NCBI GenBank assembly: GCA_026214975.1
Contig: CM047806.1
Span: 51,911,947-51,975,946 of the forward strand
Direction of reading: 5' to 3'
Length of the DNA stretch: 64,000 nucleotides
From: Gentiana macrophylla
Lineage: Eukaryota; Streptophyta; Magnoliopsida; Gentianales; Gentianaceae
Part shown: piece after piece, positions 34,244 through 45,600 of the stretch
Layout of the letters: each line of letters opens with the position of its first letter
How positions within the stretch are numbered: the first letter of the stretch is position 1
The notes under the pieces: generated by a model
Database searches by the model: none
What the model was told of the DNA's origin: nothing
Seen by the model: the letters and a program-made list of their open reading frames with translations, nothing else
Position numbers and translations under genes: made by a program

Positions 34244-34924
34244 CTATCAGGAGATCTACGGGGGAACGCAGCGGTATTCAAAAACTTATTTCCTTTTAAC
34301 CCAAGATCGACTTCGTTTAAGCAACAAGCATAAAAGAAGTAGACAAGAGAATACATTGATTGATCCAATTGGATCGACGTTTTGCCTACGGTTGTAGTTT
34401 CTGCACGGAGCCACCCAAGTGTTCGACCTCTACCGTTGATCCACACGAACAAAACGCCGAAATCCCATCAAGGATTGCTACTAAAAAACTCGGTTGCTAG
34501 ACCGACGTTTTCTCTCTCTCAAAATCTCTCTCTAGGAAGCTCTCAATTTTTAGTAAATTAGAACTTTTCTAATTGTGATGATCAAAAGAGCTAGCCACCC
34601 CTTGCTTATATAGGGAAGTGGTGCGCCCCAGATGAATCCCCAACTGATTGGGAGAAGCTTCCTAGTAGATTAATGAGAAATAAAATCTTTTACTAGTAAA
34701 ATAAGGAAAATAGATATTCTAGATTTATCTTATTTAATATTCAATATCTTATATTAAATATATTACCAAGATATATATTAACAATATCTTATATTGATTA
34801 TATCTTTATCTTATTACCATAAATCAATTTATACAAATCTATTAATATCTAATATTAATATATGATAATACTATTAATTAATTTGCACAATCCAAGTGTA
34901 TCTTAATACACTATAGGCGCCCCA

Positions 34925-36346
34925 TAGACCTGACCGGTTCCGGGTCCAAATCCGGTTCGGACCCGCCGGTTCCCGGGTCCAACCCGGCGGTTCCACGGGT
35001 CCACGGGTTCACGGGTCCACGGGTCCACGGAACCGGCGGTTCCACGGTTCCTACCCGCCCGCCCGAACCGCGGTTCAAAGAATCCGGCGAAAAATCGGCG
35101 TGATTGAATCGCTTAACCGGCCGGAAGACCCGGAACGGCGGTTTTGATTTTTTTTTTTTGAATTTTCGTTTTTTTCCTTTTCCTTTTTCTTTTTCTTTTT
35201 CCTTCAAAATTTGACCAACGGATATATATTCAAAAATTTTGATTTTATTTTATTTTATTTTAAAATATCACACACTCATCACACTATAAATACATATCCA
35301 TTTCATCAATTTTTACCCACAATTCTTTTCTATCTCTCATATTCTAACTCACATATTATAATATTATCTACAATTATAATATATTTCGGATAGTGATTTG
35401 AAGTTGTTCTGAATAAATTCGTTTACTTTATCACATTCGAAATATATTATTTTGCAATGTCGATCATTGTGTCTGCTTTTCATTTTTTTTTCCGAAAAGA
35501 AAATGTTACTGATGAAACTACCGGGGAAGTGAATCATTCAAAATTTAAGGTTGTTTGTAACGTTTGTGAAAAAACGTATCATTACGAGCGTGGAATCGGG
35601 CTTGGTTCTTATATGCGACATTTACGAATAAGGCATTCCGAGGAATATGAAAATTATATGCATGATGCGCGGATACGTCGAGACGGGTAGCCGCTTAGGA
35701 TGTGACATGTAACAACGCCAACATGCACGTTATGAAAAATCGATGTAATATCAATGTTGAATGTTGCTTGTTGTAGTGTTTTGTTGTATTAATTTAGTTT
35801 TATCAATGTAATTGCTATGTAGAATAATCGGTATCCATCATTTATGTTTAATTTATCCATCATTTATTGTATTCTAATAAATTAATGTAATCGAAAATGG
35901 TCGTTATAATGAATGTTAAAAGTTAATCCATGTTATTTTTCTTTATTTTCTTAGCAATTGTTTTATTTAAATATTATACAAGCCGTGTGTTTTTTTTTAA
36001 AACATACTTATGAAATTAAATATTATACATAGTTTAATAACCAATTAGAATTTATTATTAATTTTAACGTAAGTTGTACAAATTTTGTAAAAAAAAAATG
36101 ATTTTTTTGGAACCGGGATTGGAACCGTGATTGGAACCGTGATCGGAACCGTGATCTGAACCGTCTGACCCGGGAACCGCCGAGACCCGGACCCGGACCC
36201 GGACCGGGGAACCGCCAAACCCGCCGGTTCCCGGGAACCGGCGGAACCGGCTAGAAAATGGAACCGGCGGTTCCGGTTCTATTTTGGACCCGGAACCGGA
36301 GGGTCGTGCCATGGACCCGGAACCGGCCCGGAACCGGTCACGTCTA
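34925..36346 (+). mobile_element. Non-autonomous hAT-type element, 1422 bp, with 8-bp TSD
   Basis: Left end TAGACCTGACCGGTTCCGGG and right end (inverted) TAGACGTGACCGGTTCCGGG form terminal inverted repeats. Flanks 34917-34924 and 36347-36354 are both gcgcccca, the 8-bp duplication of hAT elements. About 200 bp at each end are crowded with ccggttcc/gggtccgg subterminal motifs, while the middle is AT-rich. It contains a TATA box (cactataaatac, about 35284) and a BED-finger ORF, but no hAT dimerisation domain, so it is an internally deleted transposon. It lies in LTR G. Confidence 0.93.
35457..35690 (+). CDS. BED-type zinc-finger ORF of the hAT element
   Basis: The 77-residue ORF contains CNVCEKTYHYERG, then LGSYMRHLRIRH. 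This gives Cys-x2-Cys and His-x4-His at the spacing of BED fingers, the DNA-binding N-terminus of hAT transposases. The rest of the transposase (RNase-H fold, C-terminal dimerisation) is absent: the ORF stops after the finger and the element has no further coding. A TATA box is about 170 bp upstream. If expressed, it would be a DNA-binding fragment able to recognise the subterminal motifs without catalytic function. Whether it is translated is unknown, and it may simply be a relic. Confidence 0.65.
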   Translation: MSIIVSAFHFFFRKENVTDETTGEVNHSKFKVVCNVCEKTYHYERGIGLGSYMRHLRIRHSEEYENYMHDARIRRDG

Positions 36347-37530
36347 GCGCCCCATAGGCCATTAAGTGGCTTCCGGAATGTTCTTAATTAATATAATGCT
36401 ATGATTAATTACTTTACAAAATACATGTGTATCAATATACACACACATGCGCCACATACATATACATTATATGTATATTGAATTAATCAACATAATTAAT
36501 ATTTTGTATTTAATTTATTCATAAATAAATACCAACATATTAATTTATCACTATAACACTTTATAGTCGAGATAAAATAACCGTATTTTAATCCGGCTAG
36601 ATGTTCTTATGTTTGTGACCCGATAGGCTTCCAAATATGTTGGCAATATGCATAAAGTGCAATTACGAAAAATGCCCTTCATACCTAACGATCATGGATA
36701 ACGTCTAGCAACACGTCCACGGCCCCCAATCATCGGAATAGTCATATGCAATGACTACTACCTTTCATGTGAAACGGTTACCGTGTAAATAGAATCATAT
36801 CGCTGTTACAATATCCATACGTTCGTACGTCGAGTGTCAAACATCAACGACCGCATCTTATAATCTGGACATCCTACTCTCTCGAAGTAACATATTACTT
36901 CCGCTTTGCAAAGACTTTCGAGAATAAGACATTCCTTATAAGAAGGCCATTTCGGATATTTACTCCTAATCATAGGATACACAATTTCCGGACGAGCAAC
37001 ATGAATCCTACGCATGCTTCAGTATCACTCCCAATCACTGCCGCATGATCGCCCATGGCTAGGGGAAACCTCAATAGTGTCAAAGTATGACCATCCACAC
37101 CGTGATGTCATGAAGACTCCGGTCCAGGATAATTACACAACCGCCACATAAAGGCGACACTTAAAAAGTAAGTGGGCGATCCCCACGTCGCGTTCTCAAT
37201 ACACGCCACGCATACCCAAGTGTCCCTACACTTTGATAAACGAGATTTATCCCTACCTTCAATAAGATAGAAGACATCCAATACGTGCTAGTCTAATAAT
37301 ACTATTAATGTCCCATTTAATAGCACATACGACTAGAGACATTTTAAGTATCAAACCTCTTAAAGTGAGTCGATATCTCATCAACTATAATCACTATTAT
37401 GATTTCTCTTTCACAGTTTGACACTATGGATGTTATCATATATACAATCACAAATTGGTTCATATAGATTAACAGAATATATAATAACATAAAGCCATTT
37501 AACATATATATAAACATAAATAAATAATAG

Positions 37531-37960
37531 AAATGATCCGATCCGGTCGGATCCGGTCTAACCCGATTGGGTTTAGGACACTATTTCAACAAACATGCCA
37601 CAACATATGGAGTCCGGATCCTCTACCGTATCCGTCCGCTATTATTTTTGTTGTGATAAGGCAATTGGTCCAAAACGACATCGTTTTGGACCAAATGTTA
37701 AAAAAAATGAGGACACCAAAACGACGTCGTTTTGAGTGTTGTACAATTGCACAACATTGCTGTGATTGGGGAGTCACGACAGAGGATTCCAATTCCAACA
37801 TATGTGGCAAAATTGTCAAATCAAAAAAGATACGTGGCAAGTCCCAAAACTTGACCGAAAGATGGGGGTGATTTACGCTATTCACTCTTTGTGGTTACAT
37901 TGATAAGTGAATAATAATTTATTTATGCCTACTATAAAGTGTTATAGTGTAAATTAATAT
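37531..37960. other. Intergenic, with two strong palindromes and a decayed LTR-like piece
   Basis: 37665-37694 is a palindrome with 14-bp arms (ttggtccaaaacga, two-base centre). 37717-37734 is an 18-bp palindrome (caaaacgacgtcgttttg). From about 37900 the text tataaagtgttatagtgtaa resembles the LTR E/G block, which continues beyond the SINE. No gene was seen; the ORFs on both strands around 37533-37885 run through the palindromes. Confidence 0.5.
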
Positions 37961-38065
37961 GTGCAGAATGTGCATCGGTCTAGTGGTGAACTAGATTATA
38001 ATGTCTCATGGAGACCAGTGTTTGAACCCCGTTAGGGACAAAAAAATAAAAATAAAAAAAAAAAG
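37961..38065 (+). mobile_element. Short tRNA-derived SINE with poly(A) tail
   Basis: It contains an A-box-like ggtctagtggtgaa (37977 onward) and a B-box-like gtgtttgaacccc (about 38018-38030), followed by an A-rich tail (38040-38064). Seven-base flanks ttaatat occur at 37954-37960 and 38066-38072. The total is about 105 bp. It could also be a retro-pseudogene of a tRNA. The flanks are low-complexity, so the duplication is supportive but not proof. Confidence 0.6.
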
Positions 38066-39333
38066 TTAATATTCTAAAATTTATTTATTACGAATAAATA
38101 ATATTGGGTATGAATAATAGTATTATGTATCTTCTCAAAAAAAAAAAAAAAAAAAAATATTGTATGTATATATATATTGCCAATAGAATCCACCTAAATG
38201 TATATTTAATATTAGATATTAATATAAACATCTTAAAAAATATTTAATATAAAATATTAAATAAATGACAATTAAGGAAAATCATTAATGACAAAATCAA
38301 TCAAGTATGTCATTGATTTATCAAATCCTTATTTTAATGGAAAACAATTTTTTGTTCCCACTCCGTTCCAGACGCACCGCTTAAGCATAAAAGGGGAGTT
38401 TTTGTCTTAGTTCGACAGATTGTATCGATTAGTGCGGTTTTAGAACATCATGCCTTCTTAATCTTGTGTTCTTGATATTTTTTTGGTCTTAATTTGACGA
38501 TTTGTATCTGTACGTCTTCTTCCCCCTCACCTTGATGCAGTATAATGACTCCTCTAAACGTTGAATGCATCACTTGTCTCGTACTACTAGTTTATTACCA
38601 TCATAGCTTATTATTATTATTTTTTGAGTGGACATCATAGCTTATTACTATTATATTTCCAAAAATCATATATTTAATTACTCTTTTTTCATAGTATTTT
38701 TTTTATCGATCTACCGATTAAACCAGAGACTCATTGCTTCGATCGGTTACCCGATGATCCAGTGTCTTGTCCGGTCCGGGTCATTGACAGGGGCAGGTCC
38801 CGATAACTATGCCCTACATAGCTTCTATAGAAAGTTGTGACGGTCTATACATATTTTCCATTAATCTGAACAAAAGAAGAAAAAGATATAACAGATCTAT
38901 TTTTTTTCTTTTTTCCCAGTTGACTCGTATTCCCTTTCAAAATCCTTTCATCCTGCTTATTGAAGAATCGATAACAACGTTTCTCCAAACAAATTCTTTT
39001 TGTTAGTCTCTATCTACCTTGCATACATCTCTGTCAGCAAAATTGTAAATCGGTTCTGGGTTCGGGTGTGGGCTTATGAAATAACAAGCAATTCAATTTT
39101 TCTATATAATTTTTTCTGAAACGAGGTGTGTATGCTTGTTTAACATCTTTTATTTTTTCTGTGTAAATTTCTTGCTATTTTCTGTGTGCTATATTGTCAG
39201 ACTGTTCTGTGCGATTTTATAAATTTCTTATTTATACTCAAGTGTGTAATCCCAGTGATATTTGATGTTCTTGCCTGAATCTGTAACTGATGCTGTAAGG
39301 TTGAAATTTTTCTTTTTTGGTACCTCGCCTTTA

Positions 39334-39364
<31 letters not shown>

Positions 39365-39639
39365 GGGGGAGGGGGTCTATGGAGTGTTGATGGCCATTGT
39401 AGGGATTTGATTGAGAATGTAAGGACATGTACATGCTATGTGGGGTGTTTTGTTTATTTTAATACAAAAAGCCATTGTGGAGAGCTTTGGTCATTGGGTT
39501 GCTCTAACAAGTAATAACCTTGACCAGGCTGAAAAATTACAGTTGGTGATCTGGTTTTCAAATACGTATCTGCCTACCAGCTGAGATCAAATCGGAGAGG
39601 GCTAAGCAAAGTAGCGGAGGCCGGTGGTGGTTAGCTGTC
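38066..39639 (+). other. Upstream region of the AP-4 mu gene
   Basis: This is AT-rich non-coding sequence with an A run at about 38138-38157 and a T run of 26 at about 39339-39364. The 5' UTR probably lies in the last few hundred bases before the ATG (ctaagcaaagtagcgg just upstream). No clear TATA box can be chosen. The small ORFs here (38628, 38809, 39228) have no family. Confidence 0.45.
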
Positions 39640-39642
39640 ATG

Positions 39643-42600
39643 ATGATATCTCAATTCTTCGTACTCTCCCAAAGAGGCGATAACATCGTGTTCCGCGACT
39701 GTGAGTCTTTTCTATCTAGCATTTGTATACTCTTGTTAAACCATGGTAGTGTGCAAGTCTAAAGCTATACTTTCAGTTCAGATTCTGTTGGTTTTCTGCT
39801 TTACTATAATTTGTGCCTTTTGTTTTGTTTCTGAGATCAGTAATTTGATATTGAGTCTACTGTAAAAAAAAAAGAGTGAATTATTAGATGTATGTTTACT
39901 TGTTCTTTCTTTTGAATTTCAAGTTGGCGTCTTTCCTTGTGATGTTATAGCATGAAATAGAAAGAACTCTCTCTCTCTCTCTCTCAAGTGTTGGTTGAGG
40001 GTGGTTTTAGATAAATTATGGTGAAACATAGGCTAAGGAATTGCTTGATGGGTATCGGATTTTTATTGATGCTAAAGAATGTCTAAGTGGAACTGTATTG
40101 AGTTTACCTGTTCTAGTTGTGAAACATGACTGTGGATTCCCTTGTGTGTCATGTTTATGAATTGTGGGTGCTTGATAATCCATTTAATCCATTTTTGACA
40201 ATTAAGTTGTTTTTCTTCTTTTGTTTTTGTAATTATAAAATTATATTGATGAAGAAAATAGACAAAGTTTACAACAGCACCATAGTGCTACAATAATAAC
40301 AAAAATAAAGGAGCTAAACTTGCTTCTTAAAAAACTCTCATATCAAAAACAATAATTAAGAGCTATAGTCCAGCTACGTCTACTCTTGCGCACTTTTCTC
40401 CAACTAGCAACACCCATCTGTAGATTCTGCATCACCTCCTTTTGCACCACAAATTCAGATCTATGCTCATTGCAAAAGATTCTTTGATTTCTCTCTTGCC
40501 GTACAAAGTAAAGGACAATCGAGAAAGTTAGCATCACATGATCATTCTGAAACTTATTCTGGATGGACGATCCTTGTAACCATCTCAAAATATCATCCCA
40601 AACAAACACCCTTGCTGTAATCGTAATTGCCTCAACATACATGACCAAATGGATCTTGTGAATGAGCATTGAAAAAACGAAGGCCATATGTTTTCCTGCA
40701 AGCATAATGCACATTTGCTTGATTATACCACACTCCATTGCTGTGTTTTGTCCATAGTTCATAACTTTTGTCGATAAGCTAACCAAGCAACAAATGAATA
40801 ATTCTAAATTTGCCACCCTCTTGTTGTGCCATATAAGTTTCCACCATCCAACAAGTTGTCCACTCACTTTCTGTATCTTGAGAGCAGATTTGAAAGAAAA
40901 CACATTAGACGAGGAAGGTCGCTAGCATATAAGTTTCTTCAAATGGCTTTAATGTAGTGTGGAGTATGAGTGATGAACTCCTGCAGTCTCTTATCTCTTC
41001 CACTTGATGGCCATATCTAGCCTTCAGGGCCGACAATTTGGATACTTTCAGTTTGTGATCCATATACAATATCCTCTTCTTCTCCTGGAAACTCAACTCC
41101 CACAACCCCCACTTGGATGCCACCTATCCCACCAGAAAAAAAATTATGACTCCCTATTGCCCATTGTAACATGAATATAGTTCTGAATAAGAGGTCTAAT
41201 GGAGATAAGCATTGCCCAAAACCATGAATCCTGTTGAATTACAATCTCCCCCAAAAGCTTAAGCTGATGGGGAGGTAGATAATTAACATTTTATATACTT
41301 CAACACGCCCCCTCAAATGTGGGTCTTTTTTAGCCCAACACTTGTTTAACATTTTTATACTTCAACACGCCTCAAGTGTGGGTCTTTTGTAGCCCAACAC
41401 TTGTTTTTTTTGTTTGGGAAAACTGTGCTTGGAGCGGGGTTTGAACTCGGGACCTCATGCTCTGATACCACGTTGAACTACCATCTCTCCCAAAAGCTAG
41501 CTTAAGTTGATGGGGAGGTAGATAATTGAAATTTTATATACTTCAAACACCGAAAGTTAGTCTGTTTGAGGCACTTGTTCTGAGGTTGTTACAATGATGC
41601 AAAGTGGTATGTTTGAGGATGTTCCATTAACAGAGGATGGTCTATTTGAGGGTGTTGAATTTCCGAAGGCTAATGTTATATTTTGGGAAGTTTTTTGTCT
41701 AAGGCTACTACATTGCCGGAAGCAGCAAGATCGTCGAAGTTGTTATATTGGTGGAAAATAGTCTTCTGAGTCTATCACATTGCCACTGCTTGAGACTATT
41801 ATATTATCAAAAACTAGTATGTCCAAAGACGCTACAATGCCATAGTATGCGTGAGAAGACCGCTACGTTGTCAAAAGCAATTTCGTCTCAGTCTGTTACA
41901 TAATACATTGATGGAAACTCATCTATCCGAGACTGTTAGTGTGTTTGAAGCTGTAACATTGCTTGTAGCTACTCTGTTTGAGACCACTACATTGTCAAAA
42001 TCTGATTTATCGAAAGCTACTGAATCACCGATGGCAAGTTTGTTTGTAAGTTTTACACCAGAAACGACTGTAGCTAAAACGAGACTATCAACCGCTTTGA
42101 TCTAAACAAATATCCGGACGGATATGTGGAGTAGACAATTTAGCTTTTGCTTTTTCATTTTAATGTTTATATCACAATGGTTCTAGATGTTTAATTGTGT
42201 ATATTTAATTAAGCAGCTAGAACCATTGTGATATATAGTGAAAAGCAAAAAACTAAATTGTCTACTCGGGATATTCGTTTAGATCAAAGCGGTTGATAGT
42301 CTTCGTTTTAGCTACAGTCGTTTCTAACGGTGGTGTAATGCCCCAGACAAACTTGCCTTCGGCAATTCAGTAGCTTCGGACAAATCATGTTTCGATAATG
42401 TAGTAATCTCACACAGAGTAGCTATATGCAATGTTACAACTTCAGACGCACTAGCCGTCTCAGATAGATGATTTTCCATCAATGTAACACACTCAGACGA
42501 AATTGCTTTTGGCAGTGTAGCGGTTTCTCACCCATACCACTGTCTGGCATTGTAGCGTAGCGTCTTTAGACATGCTAGCTTTTGATAATATATAGTCTCA

Positions 42601-45600
42601 AGAAGGCTACCTTCCGGCAATGTGATAGATTCAGACATACTACTTTCCATCAATGTAACAGCCTTCGACGAACTTGCTGTTTCCGGCGGTGTAGTAGCCT
42701 TTGACAAAACAACTTCCCAAAATGTATCACTAGCCTTCGGCAATTCAACACCCTCAGATAGACATCCTGTGGCAATGGAACATCCTCAGACATACCACTT
42801 AACATCATTGTAACAATCTCAGAATTTCGCATTGAAGCAGCTGCCGCGGACACACTAACTTCCGGTGTTGAAGTATATAAAATGTTATTTATCTACCTCC
42901 CCATCAGCTTAAGCTTTTGGGAGAGATGGTAGTTCAACATGGGGAGGTAGGTAGTTAACATTTTATATACTTTAACACGCCCCCGCAAATGTGGGTCTTT
43001 TGTAGCTCAACACTTGTTTAACATTTTATATACTCCAACACGCCCCTCAAGTGTGGGTCTTTTGTAGCCCACACTCGTTTTTTTGTTTTTTTTGGTTGAG
43101 AAAACCGTGCTTGGAGCGGGATTTAAACTCAGGACCTCTTGCTCTTCTACCATGTTGAATTACCATCTCTCCCAAATGTTTAAGCTGATGGGGAGGTAGA
43201 TAATTAACATTTTATATACTTCAACAACCCTTAGGTCTAGGTGACACTTGCCAAAAAGAAGCACCTTTTAAGGAAAATGTGTTGAAGGATGCATGGTTTA
43301 CTGTTTTGTTATTTTAGTGCTGCGTGTAATTTTTGCTTTAGTAGGGTTTTGCTTAGGGAATTAGGCTAGGGTAAAGTTATTGTGAGAAACTCCTTGATCC
43401 AAGGAGTTGGCTAAGTTTAGGACATCTATGTTTGGTCTTTTATATAGCTGCAACTCAACTTCTTATAAATGGTGAATTACATAATAAAATGTATGTTCTC
43501 TCTTCCTCTTATTTTTCATCATTTACTTTTAACATGGTATCAGAGCCTTGTTAATCCTAACACCGGAAAAAATGAGTTATTGTGCCGCCATGACTGGAGA
43601 ACTTAGAAATCCTACTTCTGGTTCTTCCAGCAGTTCTTCTAGTACTCCTATAAATGAAAACCCTAGCGCTGAAACTATGGTTGGATCGTTGATGAGTGGA
43701 GAAACCAATAACCAATCAAGTTCGATCCTCTTGACAACCCTAAAACTCACAAGAAAAAATTACTTGGAGTGGGCTCAAACCATCAAATTGGCCATTGATG
43801 GAAAAGGCAAATTGGGATATCTGAATGGGGAAATTTTGAAACCATGGGATGGAGATCCGAAATGAAGTACTTGGAGATCGGATAATTCATGGTGATGCCG
43901 TGGTTGATGAACTCCATGGAACCAACAATTGCAAGGCCGCACATGTTTTTATTTACAACCAAAGACATTTGGGATGCAATTAAGGAGGTGTATTCTGTTT
44001 TAGAGAATACCTCCCAAATTTATGAACTCAAGACTAAGCTATGGAATACCAAACACGAGGGCCATGATGTGACCATTTACTACATGGAAATGGTTGCATT
44101 ATGGCAAGAGTTCGATCTATCATTTGATAATAGTTGGGGCTGTCATCTAATATTGTAAAATTCAAGAAAATAGCAGAATGAAAGGTGCCCTCTTTACGAG
44201 AAGTGTTTTTAGAAATCAGGAGGGAGGAAGCCTGGAGGGGAGTTATGCATAAGAACACTGATTTTGGAATGGAAGTCTCGGCTCTTGTAGTGAAGAGAGG
44301 TGTAGGAAAAGGAAGAAGAAAATCTGGTGCGACCATTGCAAGAAACAGGGCCACACTGGAGAAACATGCCAGACAAGAAATGGAAAGCCTCAAAATTGGA
44401 AACCAAGAAGATCTGGAGGTGGTACTACTGAGGGTAGTAAGGCCAACCAAGTGTCATATCCGGGTCTGAAAACTATTACTGAATCCTTGCCATTCACAAG
44501 GGAGCAGTTAGGGCAGATGAGCAAATTCCTCCAAATCAGCCCCTTAATCCCAAAACCGACACTTCATGCTCCTTGGCAGAAACATGTCATATTTATTCTC
44601 TTTCTTCTTTTGGAACAAATTCCCAAGATTACTGGGTCATAGACTCTGGAGCCACCTATCATATGACATATGGTTCTCATATTTTCAAAACCTACCCCCA
44701 GGTGTTGAGAATCAAAAAGTTAGGATAGCTGATGGGTTTCTCTCTCCTATTGCTGGTTCAGTAGCTGTCTTACCTAACCTGATCTTACACAATCTATTAC
44801 ATATTCTACGCCTTTCATGCAGCCTAATTTATATTTCAAAACTGACCTCTGAAACAAATTGCAATGCATTTTTTTATTGTCTGTTGGTGGTTGTGATTTT
44901 CAAGCTTTTACCCACGGGGAAGTTGATTGGCAGTGCTAAGATGGTAGGTCTTTACGTTCTCAAGGAAGAAGGATCGGCTGAGAATAAAAGAGTCCTAAAA
45001 GCTAGTTATAACACTTCCTCTATGTCTGATAGGAATAAAATTAGGTTGTGACACCAAAGATTGGGTCACCCTAGTATTCAGTACTTGAAAAAGGTTGTTC
45101 CTAAATTTTTTATTAATAAAAAGATTGTTCATTTTCAATGTGATGTGTGTTCGTTGTCCAAACAGTGCTGAACTTCTTATCCACAATGGCCGTATAAACC
45201 CACAAAACCCTTTACTATGATCCTCTGAGGGTAAAGACTGTTACTGGGAATAGATGGTTTATAACTTTAATTGATGACCACACAAGAAGCATTTGGATAT
45301 ATCTATTAACAGATGGATAAAAATTTCAGTGAAATTGCAAAAACACAGTTTCATACCAAGATTGAAATTTTTAGAAGTGATAATGGGGGAGTATTTTAAC
45401 AATATTCTTGGACAATACTGTGGTGTGGATGGCATTGTGCATCAAAGTTCATGTTCTCACACCTCAACAAATTTTTTTGTTGAGTGGCTTAACAAAAATA
45501 GGCATGTTCATGAAATTATAAGAGCGATAATGCTGAATTCAAGAAGTCCAAAATATTTATGGGGTGAAGCCGTATGGACAACAGTGTACCTCATAAATAG

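Larger units (their letters stand above)
34245..37530 (-). repeat. 5' LTR of copia element G, interrupted by an hAT element
   Basis: 34245-36725 without the hAT insertion matches LTR E inverted. The stretch 36726 to about 37530 is extrapolated: sequence character continues and the total (about 1.85 kb without the hAT element) equals the 1.82 kb of LTR A, which has a similar layout. A TATA-like cttatatagg (minus) lies near 34608. The right edge is not proven. ORFs here are unsupported. Confidence 0.65.

Noticed and set aside
34911..35207. 98-codon minus ORF rich in Lys, Arg and Pro (and the similar 36064-36312)
   Set aside because: They translate the ccggttcc/gggtcc subterminal repeats of the hAT element and a T/A-rich tract.
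27271..37530. LTR E and LTR G as the two LTRs of one element
   Set aside because: They are in opposite orientation and E abuts RT/RNase H-side pol without a polypurine tract, so a simple single element is not possible. A rearrangement or two insertions is more likely.
40343..40903. 186-codon minus ORF as an independent host gene
   Set aside because: It matches the decayed zinc-binding C-terminus of plant LINE reverse transcriptase and continues the LINE at 48921-49810.
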